DNA from: DASYKS01 sp035995205
Lineage (GTDB): Bacteria > Acidobacteriota > Thermoanaerobaculia > Multivoradales > UBA5704
Direction of reading: 5' to 3'
DNA length: 64,000 nt
Assembly: GCA_035995205.1 (NCBI GenBank)
Contig: DASYKS010000082.1
Location: forward strand, 15,831 to 79,830
The notes beneath the pieces were generated by a model. The model was given only the letters and a program-made list of their open reading frames with translations, was not told where the DNA came from and did not search any database. The position numbers and the translations under genes are program-made. Below are positions 32,814 to 41,579 of the stretch, piece after piece; positions within the stretch are counted from its first letter, which is position 1, and every line of letters begins with the position of its first letter.

Positions 32814-33964
32814 AGCGATCTGCCGTCCTCCTGCTCGGCCTGCTGAGCCTGCTCCTACCCGGTGCTACGCAAGCCGCAAGCCCGCCGCGCGCGATCTGCG
32901 ACGCTTCGGCGGCGCTGACCGTGATCGGCGTCGATACCGCCGCCGGGCAGACGCTGCTCTCGCTACGCTCAAAGGGGGGCGATCCGCCGGGCTGGGTGAT
33001 CGAGCTGGATGCGACCGGCGATCGGGCGCGGGCGTTTTCCGATCCCGCCAACGGCCGGTTCGGCGGGTCGGTCGGACCGGGCCCGGTGCTCGCGGCGGTT
33101 CCCTGCTCGGGCTCGTGTCTGCAGCCGGTGCGCTGGAGCGACGGCGCGTTCCGCCCGCTGGGCGAGCCGCTCACCGCGCCCGAGGGGGCGACGACCGCCG
33201 CCACCTATGATGCGGCGGGCACGCCCTGGTTCGTGCTGCTCGCCGGTCTGGCGAGCGATGCGCCGTTGAAGAACGCGGTAACCGGCGACCTGCGGGCTTG
33301 GGGTTGGCGGTTCGACGGCGAGTGGCGCGACCGCGGCAGCCAGACCGTCTCGGCGGTGGGCGATCTGCCCGCCTCTCCGGCCCCGGGACCGACCGACGGC
33401 ATCGTCGTGGGCACCGGCCGCTATCGCGCCGGATCGCGGCCCGAGCTTTGGGCCGTCGGACTGCCGACCCTGCCGCCGGAACGGCGCGGCCAGTTGCTTG
33501 CGCTATCCGAGCACGATGCCGCGTATCTCTCGGCCGACGGCGCGGTCTATGGCTCGACCGACGCCGGGGCGAGCTGGAAACGCTCGACCTGGACGCCTTG
33601 GAGTCAGGGCGCGGCGGGACCCTGGCACGCGGGCACGGATTACTGGGTGGATTTGCCGCTCGGCGAGCGGCGCGGCGCGCTGCAGCTCGCCTGGTTCGAC
33701 CGGCGGGTGCCGAATAACGAACAGTTGATCCTCACCCGGCGCGATCCCGACGGCAGTTGGGTTTCGCTGGTCGAGGCGCCGAGCGCGATCCGCACCAAGG
33801 GCGGCGACTTCCTGACGGTCAGTCACGTCCTCCTGCCGCGCGAGGGGCACTGGCTGCTGCTTTCGGGTTGCGTCGCGACGAAAGAGGGCTCCGGGCTGGT
33901 GCTCCGGACGTTCGACGGCAGGAAGCTGTCCGAGCCGAGGTATGTGGCGATCGAGGTGATGTGA
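32810..33964 (+). CDS. secreted beta-propeller-like protein
   Basis: A 384-residue exported protein. The signal peptide spans about residues 1-22 (AVLLLGLLSLLLPGATQA). The mature part consists of repeated beta-rich segments with one clear BNR/sialidase-type 'Asp-box' (VYGSTDAGASWKRS) and two close Cys (CSGSC). This suggests a five- to seven-blade propeller without recognisable catalytic residues. It is the last gene of the glycan operon, with a 4-base overlap upstream. Possible roles are glycan binding or assembly; not certain. Confidence 0.8.
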   Translation: MKRSAVLLLGLLSLLLPGATQAASPPRAICDASAALTVIGVDTAAGQTLLSLRSKGGDPPGWVIELDATGDRARAFSDPANGRFGGSVGPGPVLAAVPCSGSCLQPVRWSDGAFRPLGEPLTAPEGATTAATYDAAGTPWFVLLAGLASDAPLKNAVTGDLRAWGWRFDGEWRDRGSQTVSAVGDLPASPAPGPTDGIVVGTGRYRAGSRPELWAVGLPTLPPERRGQLLALSEHDAAYLSADGAVYGSTDAGASWKRSTWTPWSQGAAGPWHAGTDYWVDLPLGERRGALQLAWFDRRVPNNEQLILTRRDPDGSWVSLVEAPSAIRTKGGDFLTVSHVLLPREGHWLLLSGCVATKEGSGLVLRTFDGRKLSEPRYVAIEVM

Positions 33965-33976
33965 GAGTTCACGCAT

Positions 33977-34232
33977 CCAGGGCGCACACACAGGTGCGCC
34001 CCTACGCGCGTTGATAAAAAATTCCAAGGCCCGGCAGACGTAGAGGCAGACCTACGTGTCTGCCCGGGTGACCACCGGTTCGCGCGCATCCAGGGCGCAC
34101 ACACAGGTGCGCCCCTACGCGCGTTGATGAAAATTCCAAGGCCCGGCAGACGTAGGGGCAGACCTACGTGTCTGCCCTGGTGACCGCCCCGTTCGCGCGA
34201 ATCCAGGGGCGGCCACGGAGGGCCGCCCCTAC
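33977..34232. repeat. five palindromic repeats, part of a ~111-bp tandem duplication
   Basis: Copies of the GTAGGGGC...GCCCTGG palindrome lie at 33977-34005, 34040-34068, 34088-34116, 34152-34180 and 34203-34232 in alternating orientation. The first two with their flanks (about 33970-34079) are repeated almost exactly at 34081-34190. The 298-base gap holds no gene. Confidence 0.8.
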
Positions 34233-34262
34233 AGCGGATTGGGGCTTGAGGCGTGATCCGGC

Positions 34263-34769
34263 TTACTTCGGAAGCGGCGGAATGCGCAGCTTCTGGCCCG
34301 GGTAGATCTCGTCCGGGTCCTTGAGCATCGGCCGGTTGGCCTCGAAGATCACCGGGTACTTGTTGGCGTTGCCGTAATGATGGGCGGCGATCTTCGACAG
34401 TGTGTCGCCCTTGACCACTTCGTAGTAGGTGGCCTCCGGCTCCGGATTCGCGACCTTCAGCTGGTCGTCGACCTGCCCGATACCGTCGACGTTGCCGACC
34501 ATCAGGACCGTCTTCTCGCGCGTCGCCTGCGTATCGGCGGTGCCGGTCAGAGTGACCTTCTCGCCGACGACGTTGACGCCGAGGTCGTCGATCTTGAAGC
34601 CCATCTCCGCAATCAACTTGACCAGGGCGACCTCGTGCTTACGGTCGTTCAGCTCTTGCACCTGCTGGGGCGTTGGGCCGCCCGGTGCTGCCGGCGCCGC
34701 GGCGGGCGCATCGTTGTGAATGATGTGCAGTTTCTTGCCCGCACTCTTGAGGAAATCGATCAGACCCAT
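34263..34769 (-). CDS. BON-LysM domain protein (Kbp/YgaU-like)
   Basis: A 168-residue protein. Residues ~45-105 form a BON domain (IDDLGVNVVGEKVTLTGTAD, VLMVGNVDGIGQVDDQLKV). Residues ~113-166 form a LysM domain (YYEVVKGDTLSKIAAHHYG, FEANRPMLKDPDEIYPGQKL). This architecture and length match Kbp/YgaU, a small potassium-binding protein in E. coli. There is no signal peptide, as in that protein. It probably stands alone. Confidence 0.93.
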   Translation of the reverse strand: MGLIDFLKSAGKKLHIIHNDAPAAAPAAPGGPTPQQVQELNDRKHEVALVKLIAEMGFKIDDLGVNVVGEKVTLTGTADTQATREKTVLMVGNVDGIGQVDDQLKVANPEPEATYYEVVKGDTLSKIAAHHYGNANKYPVIFEANRPMLKDPDEIYPGQKLRIPPLPK

Positions 34770-34907
34770 CTGTTCTCTCCTTTTTCCATCCCTGAAATCG
34801 CGTACAACTCGTAGCCCTCGCAGAGCCTTAGAAACCGCACCGAGGGGCGCTCCAGTCTATGCAAAAGGGTTGCCGGAAGCACCCGCGCCGTAGTGGCTTG
34901 CCTCACC

Positions 34908-35021
34908 AGCCCTCACCCCCGACCCCTCTCCCAACATGGGAGAGGGGGGAACAGCAAAAAATGTCTTAGCCTTGCTCCCCTCTCCCTTTGGGCCCTTTGG
35001 GAGGGGCTGGGGGTGAGGGCT
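34908..35021. repeat. large inverted repeat (CCCTCACCCCCGACCCCTC type)
   Basis: Left arm 34908-34932 (AGCCCTCACCCCCGACCCCT then CTCCC) and right arm 34999-35021 (GGGAGGGGCTGGGGGTGAGG then GCT) are inverted copies. Between them is a smaller hairpin CCCTCTCCC/GGGAGAGGG. Part of the same motif (GTCGGGGTGAGGGCTG) recurs at about 37703, beside another palindrome. It looks like a mobile non-coding repeat; no ORF lies in this 276-base gap. Confidence 0.65.
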
Positions 35022-35045
35022 GATCGGCCGCCGCTTAGGCGTGCC

Positions 35046-35450
35046 TCAGCGCACGTCGCCCTGGGAAGCGCCCAGCTCTTTGCGCAGCGCCTCCAGGCGG
35101 CCGAGGTGCTCCTTCTGGTCGGCGACCACTCCGCCGAGCGCCTCGGCGGCAGCCCCATCGAGCCCTTCGAGGTCGCGCAGCATTTTGGGGTAGAGCACGT
35201 CGTTCTCGTAGCGCTCTTCCGAGATCGCGCCGACCACGTCGGCCTCCCCGCCGAGCACCTGCTCCGACGCTTCGAGCAGCCGGACGGCGAGCTGGTCCTT
35301 CCCTTCGGCCAGATCGCGCCAGCGCCGGGCCAGGTTGTTCAATCCGTCCCGCTCGGCGCGGGCGGCATAGGCGCGAAACCGTGCGGCGCTCGCCGCCTCG
35401 GCGGTGAAGCCGGTCTTCAGGTGCTCCTGGGAACGCGGGATCCTCGACAC
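35046..35450 (-). CDS. rubrerythrin/ferritin-like protein with altered metal site
   Basis: A 134-residue four-helix protein. GTG at 35450 follows GGAGGAGAG. The helical pattern (ARFRAYAARAERDGLNNLAR, EERYENDVLYPKMLRDLE, VVADQKEHLGRLEALRKEL) fits the rubrerythrin-like family. The glutamate expected in the first helix is replaced by Ala, and the ExxH of the second reads EGKDQL, so most di-iron ligands of that half are missing. It may be a non-catalytic or differently metallated member. It is divergent from the phosphatase gene at 35641. Confidence 0.7.
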   Translation of the reverse strand: MSRIPRSQEHLKTGFTAEAASAARFRAYAARAERDGLNNLARRWRDLAEGKDQLAVRLLEASEQVLGGEADVVGAISEERYENDVLYPKMLRDLEGLDGAAAEALGGVVADQKEHLGRLEALRKELGASQGDVR

Positions 35451-35640
35451 GATGAGCTCTCCTCCACTTCGAGCTAAGATGAAAGGGCCGGACAGCAAAC
35501 AGGCTCCGGCCGAGAAAACTCATTCTACGGGAGTCGCGCCCCCCGGCCAATGGATGGGTAGCGGCCGAAGGCGCGCTCTGCAACCCGGCACGCTCCGGAG
35601 CGTACGATCCTTCGGGCTCCCAAACTCCGGCCCATCCCCC

Positions 35641-37617
35641 GTGAAACCCAAGAAACGATCCCGCGCCGCCGTCACCTTCGCCCTGCTGCTGTTCGGCATC
35701 GGGCTGGTGGCGATCGCGCGCGCGGAGATCCCGTACGCCAGCTCCTGCGCGAAGTTGATCCTCGCGGCGGCCGGGGTCCTGGGTCTGGGCTGGCTCGCGA
35801 TCCGCGCCTACCGCGCGTTTCTCTGGAAGGTCGGCCGGCGGCTCGCGTTCTCCTACTTCCTGGTCGGCGTGCTGCCGATTCCGCTGGTCACGGTGGCGTT
35901 CGCGATCGGCCTCTACATACTTTCCGGCTTCTTCCTCGGCCACCTGTTTCGCGACGGCACCCGTAAGCTGACGTTCGAGCTGCGCCAGAGCGCCATGATC
36001 GCGTTCCACGAATTGGCGCGCGGCGAGGCTCTCGCAAGCTCGGCCGGGCCGGAGATCGTGTTCGGCTACTACCGGGGCGGCAAGAAGATCGACGGCGATC
36101 CGCGCACCCCCGCCAAATGGCCCGACTGGCTGGTGCGCTCGACCGCGCCAAGACCCTTGTCCACCGAGCGAAATCGCGAGGAGGCCAACACCTTCGTCTC
36201 GCGTAAGAACGGGGCGCCGACTCTCGCCGCCGCCGCGGGCGACGCGAAACGCGGCGTGGTGGCGCTTTACGTCGGCGATCTGGAGCAGGAGCTGTCCGAA
36301 CGGAGCGACCTGTGGATCGAGCTCTACCGGCCGGAGGACGTCCACCAGGACGACAACCTTTCGATCCAGGCCGGTGGCAGGACGCTCAACCTCCAACGCC
36401 TCCGCGAGGGTCCGGCGCTCGGCGAAGCGGCGAAATTTTTCAAAACGCGCTCCCGGGGCGAGTCCTTTTGGGATGCTCCGTTTCTCATTTGGGGCGAAGC
36501 CGCGGGCTCGCTGCTCGATCTGGAGAACGGCTCGCGCTCGGCGGAATACGTCGCGGCGAAGCTCCGGACGACGCCGCGGATGATCCGCCTTCACTTCTTC
36601 TCGCCGTCGGCGGAATTCGACGCCGCGATCTGGGGCGGCTTGGTGGTCGTCGTCTTCCTGCTGTTCGACGTCTACGTGGTCGCGGCGCTGATGGCGTCGG
36701 TCCTGATCTTCGGCATCTCGCGGGCGGTCAACCGGCTGTCGCGGGCGACCGCCGCGGTGCAGGAGGGAAATTTCGCGGTGCGGATTCCGGTGAAAAGGCG
36801 CGACCAGATCGGCGCGATGCAACGCTCGTTCAACGCGATGGCCGCGAACCTCGAGCTCCTGGTCGCGAGCGCCGCGCAGAAAGAGGTGCTCGACAAGGAG
36901 CTCGCGATCGCCCGCGATCTGCAAAAGAGCCTGCTGCCGGCGAAGCTGCCGGCCGGCCGAGGGGTCGAATTCGCGACCCTGTTCGAGCCGAGCGCGGCGA
37001 TCGGCGGCGACTACTACGACATCCTGCCGTTCGGCGACCGGGATCTCGCGGTGATGATCGCCGACGTCTCGGGCCACGGCCTGCACACCGGCCTGCGCAT
37101 GGCGATGGTCAAAGCCGCCCTCCAGATCCTGGTCGAGGAGATCGAGCAGCCGGCCGAGATCATGCGCCGGCTCGACCGGGTGGTCCGGGGCGAGAGCGGC
37201 ACCCGCTTCTTCGTCACCGCGACCCTCGCGCGGATCGACCTCGAAAAGGCGGAGATCGAGCTGACCAACGCCGGCCATCCTCCGACCTACCATCTGCGCG
37301 GCGGAGAGGTTCGGGAGATCATGCTGCCCGGCTCGCCCCTCGGCGTAATGCGGCAACGCTACGGCGCCGAGACGATCCAACTATTGCCCGGCGACGTCGT
37401 GGTCTGGCTTTCGGACGGCTTGATCGAGGCATCGAACGCCCACGACGAGCCGTTCGGCTACGACTGCGTCGTGCGCGCGCTCTCCGGCCCCACCGATTCC
37501 GCGGCGGAGGTGCGCGACCGGCTGCTCGCCGCGATCGCCGCCCACACCGCGGGTCATCCGGCCGAGGACGATCGAACCCTGGTCGTCTTCCGCTACGCGC
37601 CGGAAGGCGCCGGCTGA
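35641..37617 (+). CDS. membrane PP2C/SpoIIE-type serine phosphatase with HAMP domain
   Basis: A 658-residue signalling protein; GTG at 35641 is the likely start. Membrane helices lie at about residues 10-25, 38-56 and 72-100, an extracytoplasmic sensor domain at ~110-320, and another helix pair at ~325-360. HAMP (AVNRLSRATAAVQEGNFAVR) and a short coiled coil follow. The C-terminal PPM/SpoIIE phosphatase domain has IGGDYYDILPF and MIADVSGHGLHTGLRMAM (metal-binding Asp residues), with a late VVVWLSDGLIEASN and EDDRTLVVFR. Such proteins dephosphorylate anti-anti-sigma or similar partners; no partner is adjacent. Confidence 0.93.
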   Translation: MKPKKRSRAAVTFALLLFGIGLVAIARAEIPYASSCAKLILAAAGVLGLGWLAIRAYRAFLWKVGRRLAFSYFLVGVLPIPLVTVAFAIGLYILSGFFLGHLFRDGTRKLTFELRQSAMIAFHELARGEALASSAGPEIVFGYYRGGKKIDGDPRTPAKWPDWLVRSTAPRPLSTERNREEANTFVSRKNGAPTLAAAAGDAKRGVVALYVGDLEQELSERSDLWIELYRPEDVHQDDNLSIQAGGRTLNLQRLREGPALGEAAKFFKTRSRGESFWDAPFLIWGEAAGSLLDLENGSRSAEYVAAKLRTTPRMIRLHFFSPSAEFDAAIWGGLVVVVFLLFDVYVVAALMASVLIFGISRAVNRLSRATAAVQEGNFAVRIPVKRRDQIGAMQRSFNAMAANLELLVASAAQKEVLDKELAIARDLQKSLLPAKLPAGRGVEFATLFEPSAAIGGDYYDILPFGDRDLAVMIADVSGHGLHTGLRMAMVKAALQILVEEIEQPAEIMRRLDRVVRGESGTRFFVTATLARIDLEKAEIELTNAGHPPTYHLRGGEVREIMLPGSPLGVMRQRYGAETIQLLPGDVVVWLSDGLIEASNAHDEPFGYDCVVRALSGPTDSAAEVRDRLLAAIAAHTAGHPAEDDRTLVVFRYAPEGAG

Positions 37618-37643
37618 CTCTTAATCCTCCGGCCCCTCTCTCC

Positions 37644-37698
37644 CTGGGCGCACGGGCGTCTGGCCCGCCATTTGCGGGCCAGAGGCCCGCGCACCCAG
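37644..37698. terminator. long palindrome between convergent genes
   Basis: CTGGGCGCACGGGCGTCTGG followed by CCCGC pairs with GCGGGCCAGAGGCCCGCGCA followed by CCCAG around a 6-base loop. It sits between the phosphatase gene and the convergent oxidase gene and could end transcription from both sides, although no T-runs are present. It may also be a dispersed repeat. Confidence 0.45.
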
Positions 37699-37721
37699 GA
37701 AAGTCGGGGTGAGGGCTGCGT

Positions 37722-38708
37722 CTACCGTCCGACTCCCCAGCGCCGATCGGCGAGATCCGCAACCTCCCGGGCGCAACCCCAGGAGAGCGTGAGCCCCGAG
37801 CCGCCGTGGCCGTAGTTATGGATCACAGCATGGCGCTCATCCACCTCTTCGATCTCCAAACGGACCGAAGAACGACAAGGACGCAAGCCGACTTTCGGTG
37901 TGACGATTCGGCATTCCGAAAGCTCCGGCGCGAGTTTCGTGCAGCGGTCGAGAATCTCTTGGGTCACCTCCGGGTTGGGTGTCCGATCTTCGATGTAGTC
38001 CTCGACGGTGCCGCCGAGCACGATCTCTTCCTTTTTAAAGCGCGGAACGATGTAAGAGACCACTCCGTCCGGCCCCGGCGGGTCAAGGACCCAACGGGCC
38101 ACCTTGACCCCCGAAACGCGGACTACTTGGCCGCGCGCTGAGAAGACCTTCGCGTCGCCGCATAGCTCGCGGGCATCGAGACCGGTGCAATTGACCACCC
38201 GATCGGTCTCGGCAAAGGCCTCGTTCATCGTAGAGAGAGTACGCAAGCGGAGCGTACCGCCGAGAGCCAAGAACCGACTCTGCAGAAAGTCGAGATAGAC
38301 CGGCATCTCGGCGATCGGGACAGTGAATACCTCCCCTTTCCGTCCGGCCGGTAGTTCGCCTTCAACCGTCGCGCGGATCGGGCCGACTGCATCGCGCCAA
38401 AGTGATGGGTCCTGAAGCTCGGGATCGCAGAGGATTCCTTCGCACATCGAGATGCCGCTCGAAGGGTCCGCGGCCAGCTCGGCCAACCGGTCATAGGTCT
38501 CCCGCGCCCAAACGGCCACCAGCTCCGGGGGCTCGGCGTGGAACGGAAACCAGACCGCGCCGGCCACCGCCGAAGTGGTTGCGGCGGGCAAATCGCGGGT
38601 CCAGATCTCGACTTGGTACCCACGTTCGAGCAATTCGATCGCCGAGCTTAAGCCCGATACGCCGGCACCCAGGACGACGAGGGGAGGAACGGAGGGGTTC
38701 TCGATCAT
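37722..38708 (-). CDS. FAD-dependent D-amino-acid oxidase-like enzyme
   Basis: A 328-residue flavoenzyme of the DAO family. The N-terminal FAD-binding motif is VVLGAGVSGLSSAIELLERG. SAVAGAVWFPF is the conserved 'gaG..w.P' segment, and VNCTGLDAREL and ARGQVVRV follow. The C-terminal NYGHGGSGLTLSWGCA is a close match to the D-amino-acid oxidase signature. Catalytic Tyr/Arg candidates lie in VSYIVPRF and VGLRPCRSSVRLE. It oxidises D-amino acids to 2-oxo acids, producing H2O2 and ammonia (family knowledge). It follows the kinase gene by 7 bases on the same strand. Confidence 0.92.
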   Translation of the reverse strand: MIENPSVPPLVVLGAGVSGLSSAIELLERGYQVEIWTRDLPAATTSAVAGAVWFPFHAEPPELVAVWARETYDRLAELAADPSSGISMCEGILCDPELQDPSLWRDAVGPIRATVEGELPAGRKGEVFTVPIAEMPVYLDFLQSRFLALGGTLRLRTLSTMNEAFAETDRVVNCTGLDARELCGDAKVFSARGQVVRVSGVKVARWVLDPPGPDGVVSYIVPRFKKEEIVLGGTVEDYIEDRTPNPEVTQEILDRCTKLAPELSECRIVTPKVGLRPCRSSVRLEIEEVDERHAVIHNYGHGGSGLTLSWGCAREVADLADRRWGVGR

Positions 38709-38715
38709 CAGGGGA

Positions 38716-41370
38716 TTATCTACCGCATTTCGCGCGAGTCGCCGTCCACTCCACAACCTCTTCGGCGTCGAACAAGGAGGACTTCCCGGCGCCCGCGGCG
38801 AGCGCGAGCGCTTGGTCGAGCAGGTCGCGGCCTTCCGTGGCCGATGTCTCGGTCGCCTTGCCGGTACAAAGAAATTCGCCGAGGCGGGCCACCGCGCGGG
38901 CGAGGTCGGGATGGGTCGGGTCGTGCACCGCCCTGCGGACCGCGAGGGCGCGCCGTAGGTAAGACTCCTCGGCGGCGGGATGGTGGAGCCGGCCTTCGAC
39001 GTAGGCCATGTCCCCCAGGCTCTGGGCCACCTCCCAATGGTTCTCTCCCCGCGTCTCCAAACGGATCCGGAGCGCCCTTTCGTAGTGGTCGCGCGCCGCC
39101 TGGGGATGGTGGAGCGCCAACTCGACCTCGGCCAAACCGCGCATCGGCCAGGCCGCGGTGGGATGCCGACCGTAGCGCTGGAGGGCGGCCTCGATCGAGC
39201 GCTCGAACTCAGGTCTAGCTGCCAACGGACGGTGGAGATCCATGTAGGTCCAGCCCAGGACGTTGCGGTGGATCGACTCCGCGACGTAGCCCTTGCCGGA
39301 GATTTTCTCCGAGAGGCGGATCGACTCCTGGATCGCTTTCAGGGCCTCCGGGTAGCGGCCCTGCTTCTCGCGAACCTCGGCAAGATTTACGAGCGTAGCC
39401 GCGTAGCGGGGACTTTCGCGACCGTAGACCTGGGCGAAAATCGCCAGGCACCGCTCGGTCGCCGCAGCGGACGCCCGCCAGTCGTCCATGCGAAAGAGGA
39501 GCAGGCCGTAGTTGCCCCAGGCTTTGCCGCTCTCGCCGCTCATCGGGCCGAAGGTCTCGGCGAGGATCGACAGGCTCTCTTCGAAGTTCTTCTTGGCGAG
39601 CGCGAACTCCCCGAGGGCTTTCAACGTGTTGGCGTATTGGCCGAGCAGGATGCCCACCTTGGCGTGGCGAGGCCCAAGCGCGATCCGCCGTCCGGCGAGC
39701 GCCTCTTGGTAGATCGCCTTGGATTCTCGATCGCGCCCCTGGGCGTGACGGATCAGCGCCAGCACGCCCTTGGCTCCCGCCGTCGTCGCGTGGTTCGGCC
39801 CCAGGCGCTTTTCGAGATCGGCGATCGAGGGTCCGATCAGCTTCTCCGCCCGGTCCAGCTCGCCCATCTGGACCCAGATGCCGCCGAGCAGCACGTGCAT
39901 CCGGGCGCGGATGTCCGGCTCGGCAGTAAGCGCGGTCTCGACACTCCGGGCGCCCCGTTCGAGGATCTCCTTGCCGGTGAGCGGATGATCGGTCTGGTCG
40001 GTCGGATTCGCGGCGTCGAAGATCGAGGCGACCAGATCGGCGACGCGCGCCGAGGTCTCGGCCTCCCGACGCGCCTGCTCCGCCGCGGCGTTGGCCCGAT
40101 CGCGCTCCCGGCCCAGCTGCTGGACGTGAACCGCCAGGCCGGTCGCCGCCGCGAGCGTGACGATCAAGGTAGCGAGCGAAGCGACGCGGTGGCGTTTGAG
40201 GACTTTCGCGGCCCGATAGGGCCAAGAGGCGGGACGCGCCCCGACCGGCCGACCTTCGAGGTAGAGGCGCAGATCTTCGGAGAGGGCGGCCACCGACCGG
40301 TACCGTTCCGCGGCGTCCGAGCGGAGCGCCTTCATTACGATGGCGTCGAGGTCCCCCGCGACGGCGCGCGGATCGTCCGCCGCCTCCCCCGCTTCTCTTC
40401 GCTTGGCGAGAGCGACGCTCGGCGGCGGCAGCAGAACTTCCCGATAACCCCGTTCGAGCTCGCCGCCCACGGTAGAGGGCTCGTGCGGGCGCTTCCCGAC
40501 CAGCAGCTCGTAGAGCACGACGCCGAGGGAGAAAACATCCGTCGAGGTCGTGACCCGTTCGCCGCGGATCTGTTCGGGGCTGGCGTAGGCGGGGGTCAAC
40601 GCGCGCAGGAGAGTCGCGTTCTCCAGCTCACCACCTTCGAGCTCCGGGTCGAGAAGCGCGGCGATGCCGAAGTCGAGCAGCTTCGGGTTGCCGGCGAGCG
40701 AGACCATGATGTTAGCCGGCTTCAGGTCGCGATGGACGATCAGGTTCTGGTGGGCATAGCTCACCGCGGCGAGGACCCGCAGGAAAAGGCGCAGGCGATC
40801 GGCGATCGACGCTCCGCGCGTCTGGCAGTAGGTCAGAAGATCGCTCCCCTCGACGTACTCCATGGCGAGAAACGCGAAGCCGCCGCCGGTCCGGCCGGCG
40901 TCGTACAGGCGGGCGATCCCGGGGTGCTCGAGCCCCGCGAGGATGCGCTTTTCGGCCTCGAACCGCTGAAGGAATCGCTCCGCCTCGATCCCGCCGATGA
41001 CCTTCAAAGCCACCCGGCGCTCGATCCCGTCGAGATCCTGGTCGGCCAGGTAGACCCATGAAGAACCGCCGCGACCGACCAGGCGGCCGACCCGATATCC
41101 CGGAACCTCGACCGGAACGTCGGGGACCGTGACCACCGATGGAGAATCCAAAGGAGAGCGCGAACGATCGGCATGGTCCAGCAGGACGGCCAACTCCGCG
41201 GCGAGATCCGGTTCAGGGACGGCGAGAGCGGCCAGGCGCTCCCCGCGCTCTTCGGGATCGACGTCGGAGAGCTGGTCAAACAGCTCCCGCAGCCGCCGGA
41301 AGGAGCTGGCGCCGTTCCCTTCACCGTCGCGCGGACGGGGATCGATCCGCAGCGTCACGCCGAGGCTCAT
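38716..41370 (-). CDS. serine/threonine protein kinase with TPR tail
   Basis: An 884-residue transmembrane Hanks-type kinase. The domain starts near residue 90 (YRVGRLVGRGGSSWVYL), with catalytic Lys123 (VALKVI), HRDLKPAN at 213-220, DFG at 233-235 and an APE-like SPEQ. A single membrane helix lies at about 397-418 (VASLATLIVTLAAATGLAVH). The extracytoplasmic part (~450-880) contains many TPR units (ALGEFALAKKNFEESLSI, RYPEALKAIQESIRLSEKI). The first 85 residues (FRRLRELFDQLSDVDPEERG) are the usual N-terminus of acidobacterial/planctomycete kinase-TPR proteins. These often sit behind an ECF sigma factor, absent here. Confidence 0.95.
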   Translation of the reverse strand: MSLGVTLRIDPRPRDGEGNGASSFRRLRELFDQLSDVDPEERGERLAALAVPEPDLAAELAVLLDHADRSRSPLDSPSVVTVPDVPVEVPGYRVGRLVGRGGSSWVYLADQDLDGIERRVALKVIGGIEAERFLQRFEAEKRILAGLEHPGIARLYDAGRTGGGFAFLAMEYVEGSDLLTYCQTRGASIADRLRLFLRVLAAVSYAHQNLIVHRDLKPANIMVSLAGNPKLLDFGIAALLDPELEGGELENATLLRALTPAYASPEQIRGERVTTSTDVFSLGVVLYELLVGKRPHEPSTVGGELERGYREVLLPPPSVALAKRREAGEAADDPRAVAGDLDAIVMKALRSDAAERYRSVAALSEDLRLYLEGRPVGARPASWPYRAAKVLKRHRVASLATLIVTLAAATGLAVHVQQLGRERDRANAAAEQARREAETSARVADLVASIFDAANPTDQTDHPLTGKEILERGARSVETALTAEPDIRARMHVLLGGIWVQMGELDRAEKLIGPSIADLEKRLGPNHATTAGAKGVLALIRHAQGRDRESKAIYQEALAGRRIALGPRHAKVGILLGQYANTLKALGEFALAKKNFEESLSILAETFGPMSGESGKAWGNYGLLLFRMDDWRASAAATERCLAIFAQVYGRESPRYAATLVNLAEVREKQGRYPEALKAIQESIRLSEKISGKGYVAESIHRNVLGWTYMDLHRPLAARPEFERSIEAALQRYGRHPTAAWPMRGLAEVELALHHPQAARDHYERALRIRLETRGENHWEVAQSLGDMAYVEGRLHHPAAEESYLRRALAVRRAVHDPTHPDLARAVARLGEFLCTGKATETSATEGRDLLDQALALAAGAGKSSLFDAEEVVEWTATRAKCGR

Positions 41371-41579
41371 CGCCTATCGACCTCCTGGAGTTGTCTGAGG
41401 TGGGGGTTCATCCCCGTAATGGCGTAATACGTTACTGCATGGGGCCAGCGTCCCGGGTCTTCGATCACGGCGAAGGGGACTATCCACCAGCGATGGAGCG
41501 ACGGAGAGCCGTATCTCGACCAGACGCTCCCGCTGTTGGAGCCATTGACAGCACGAACCACAGATGCAACACTGTTGGC

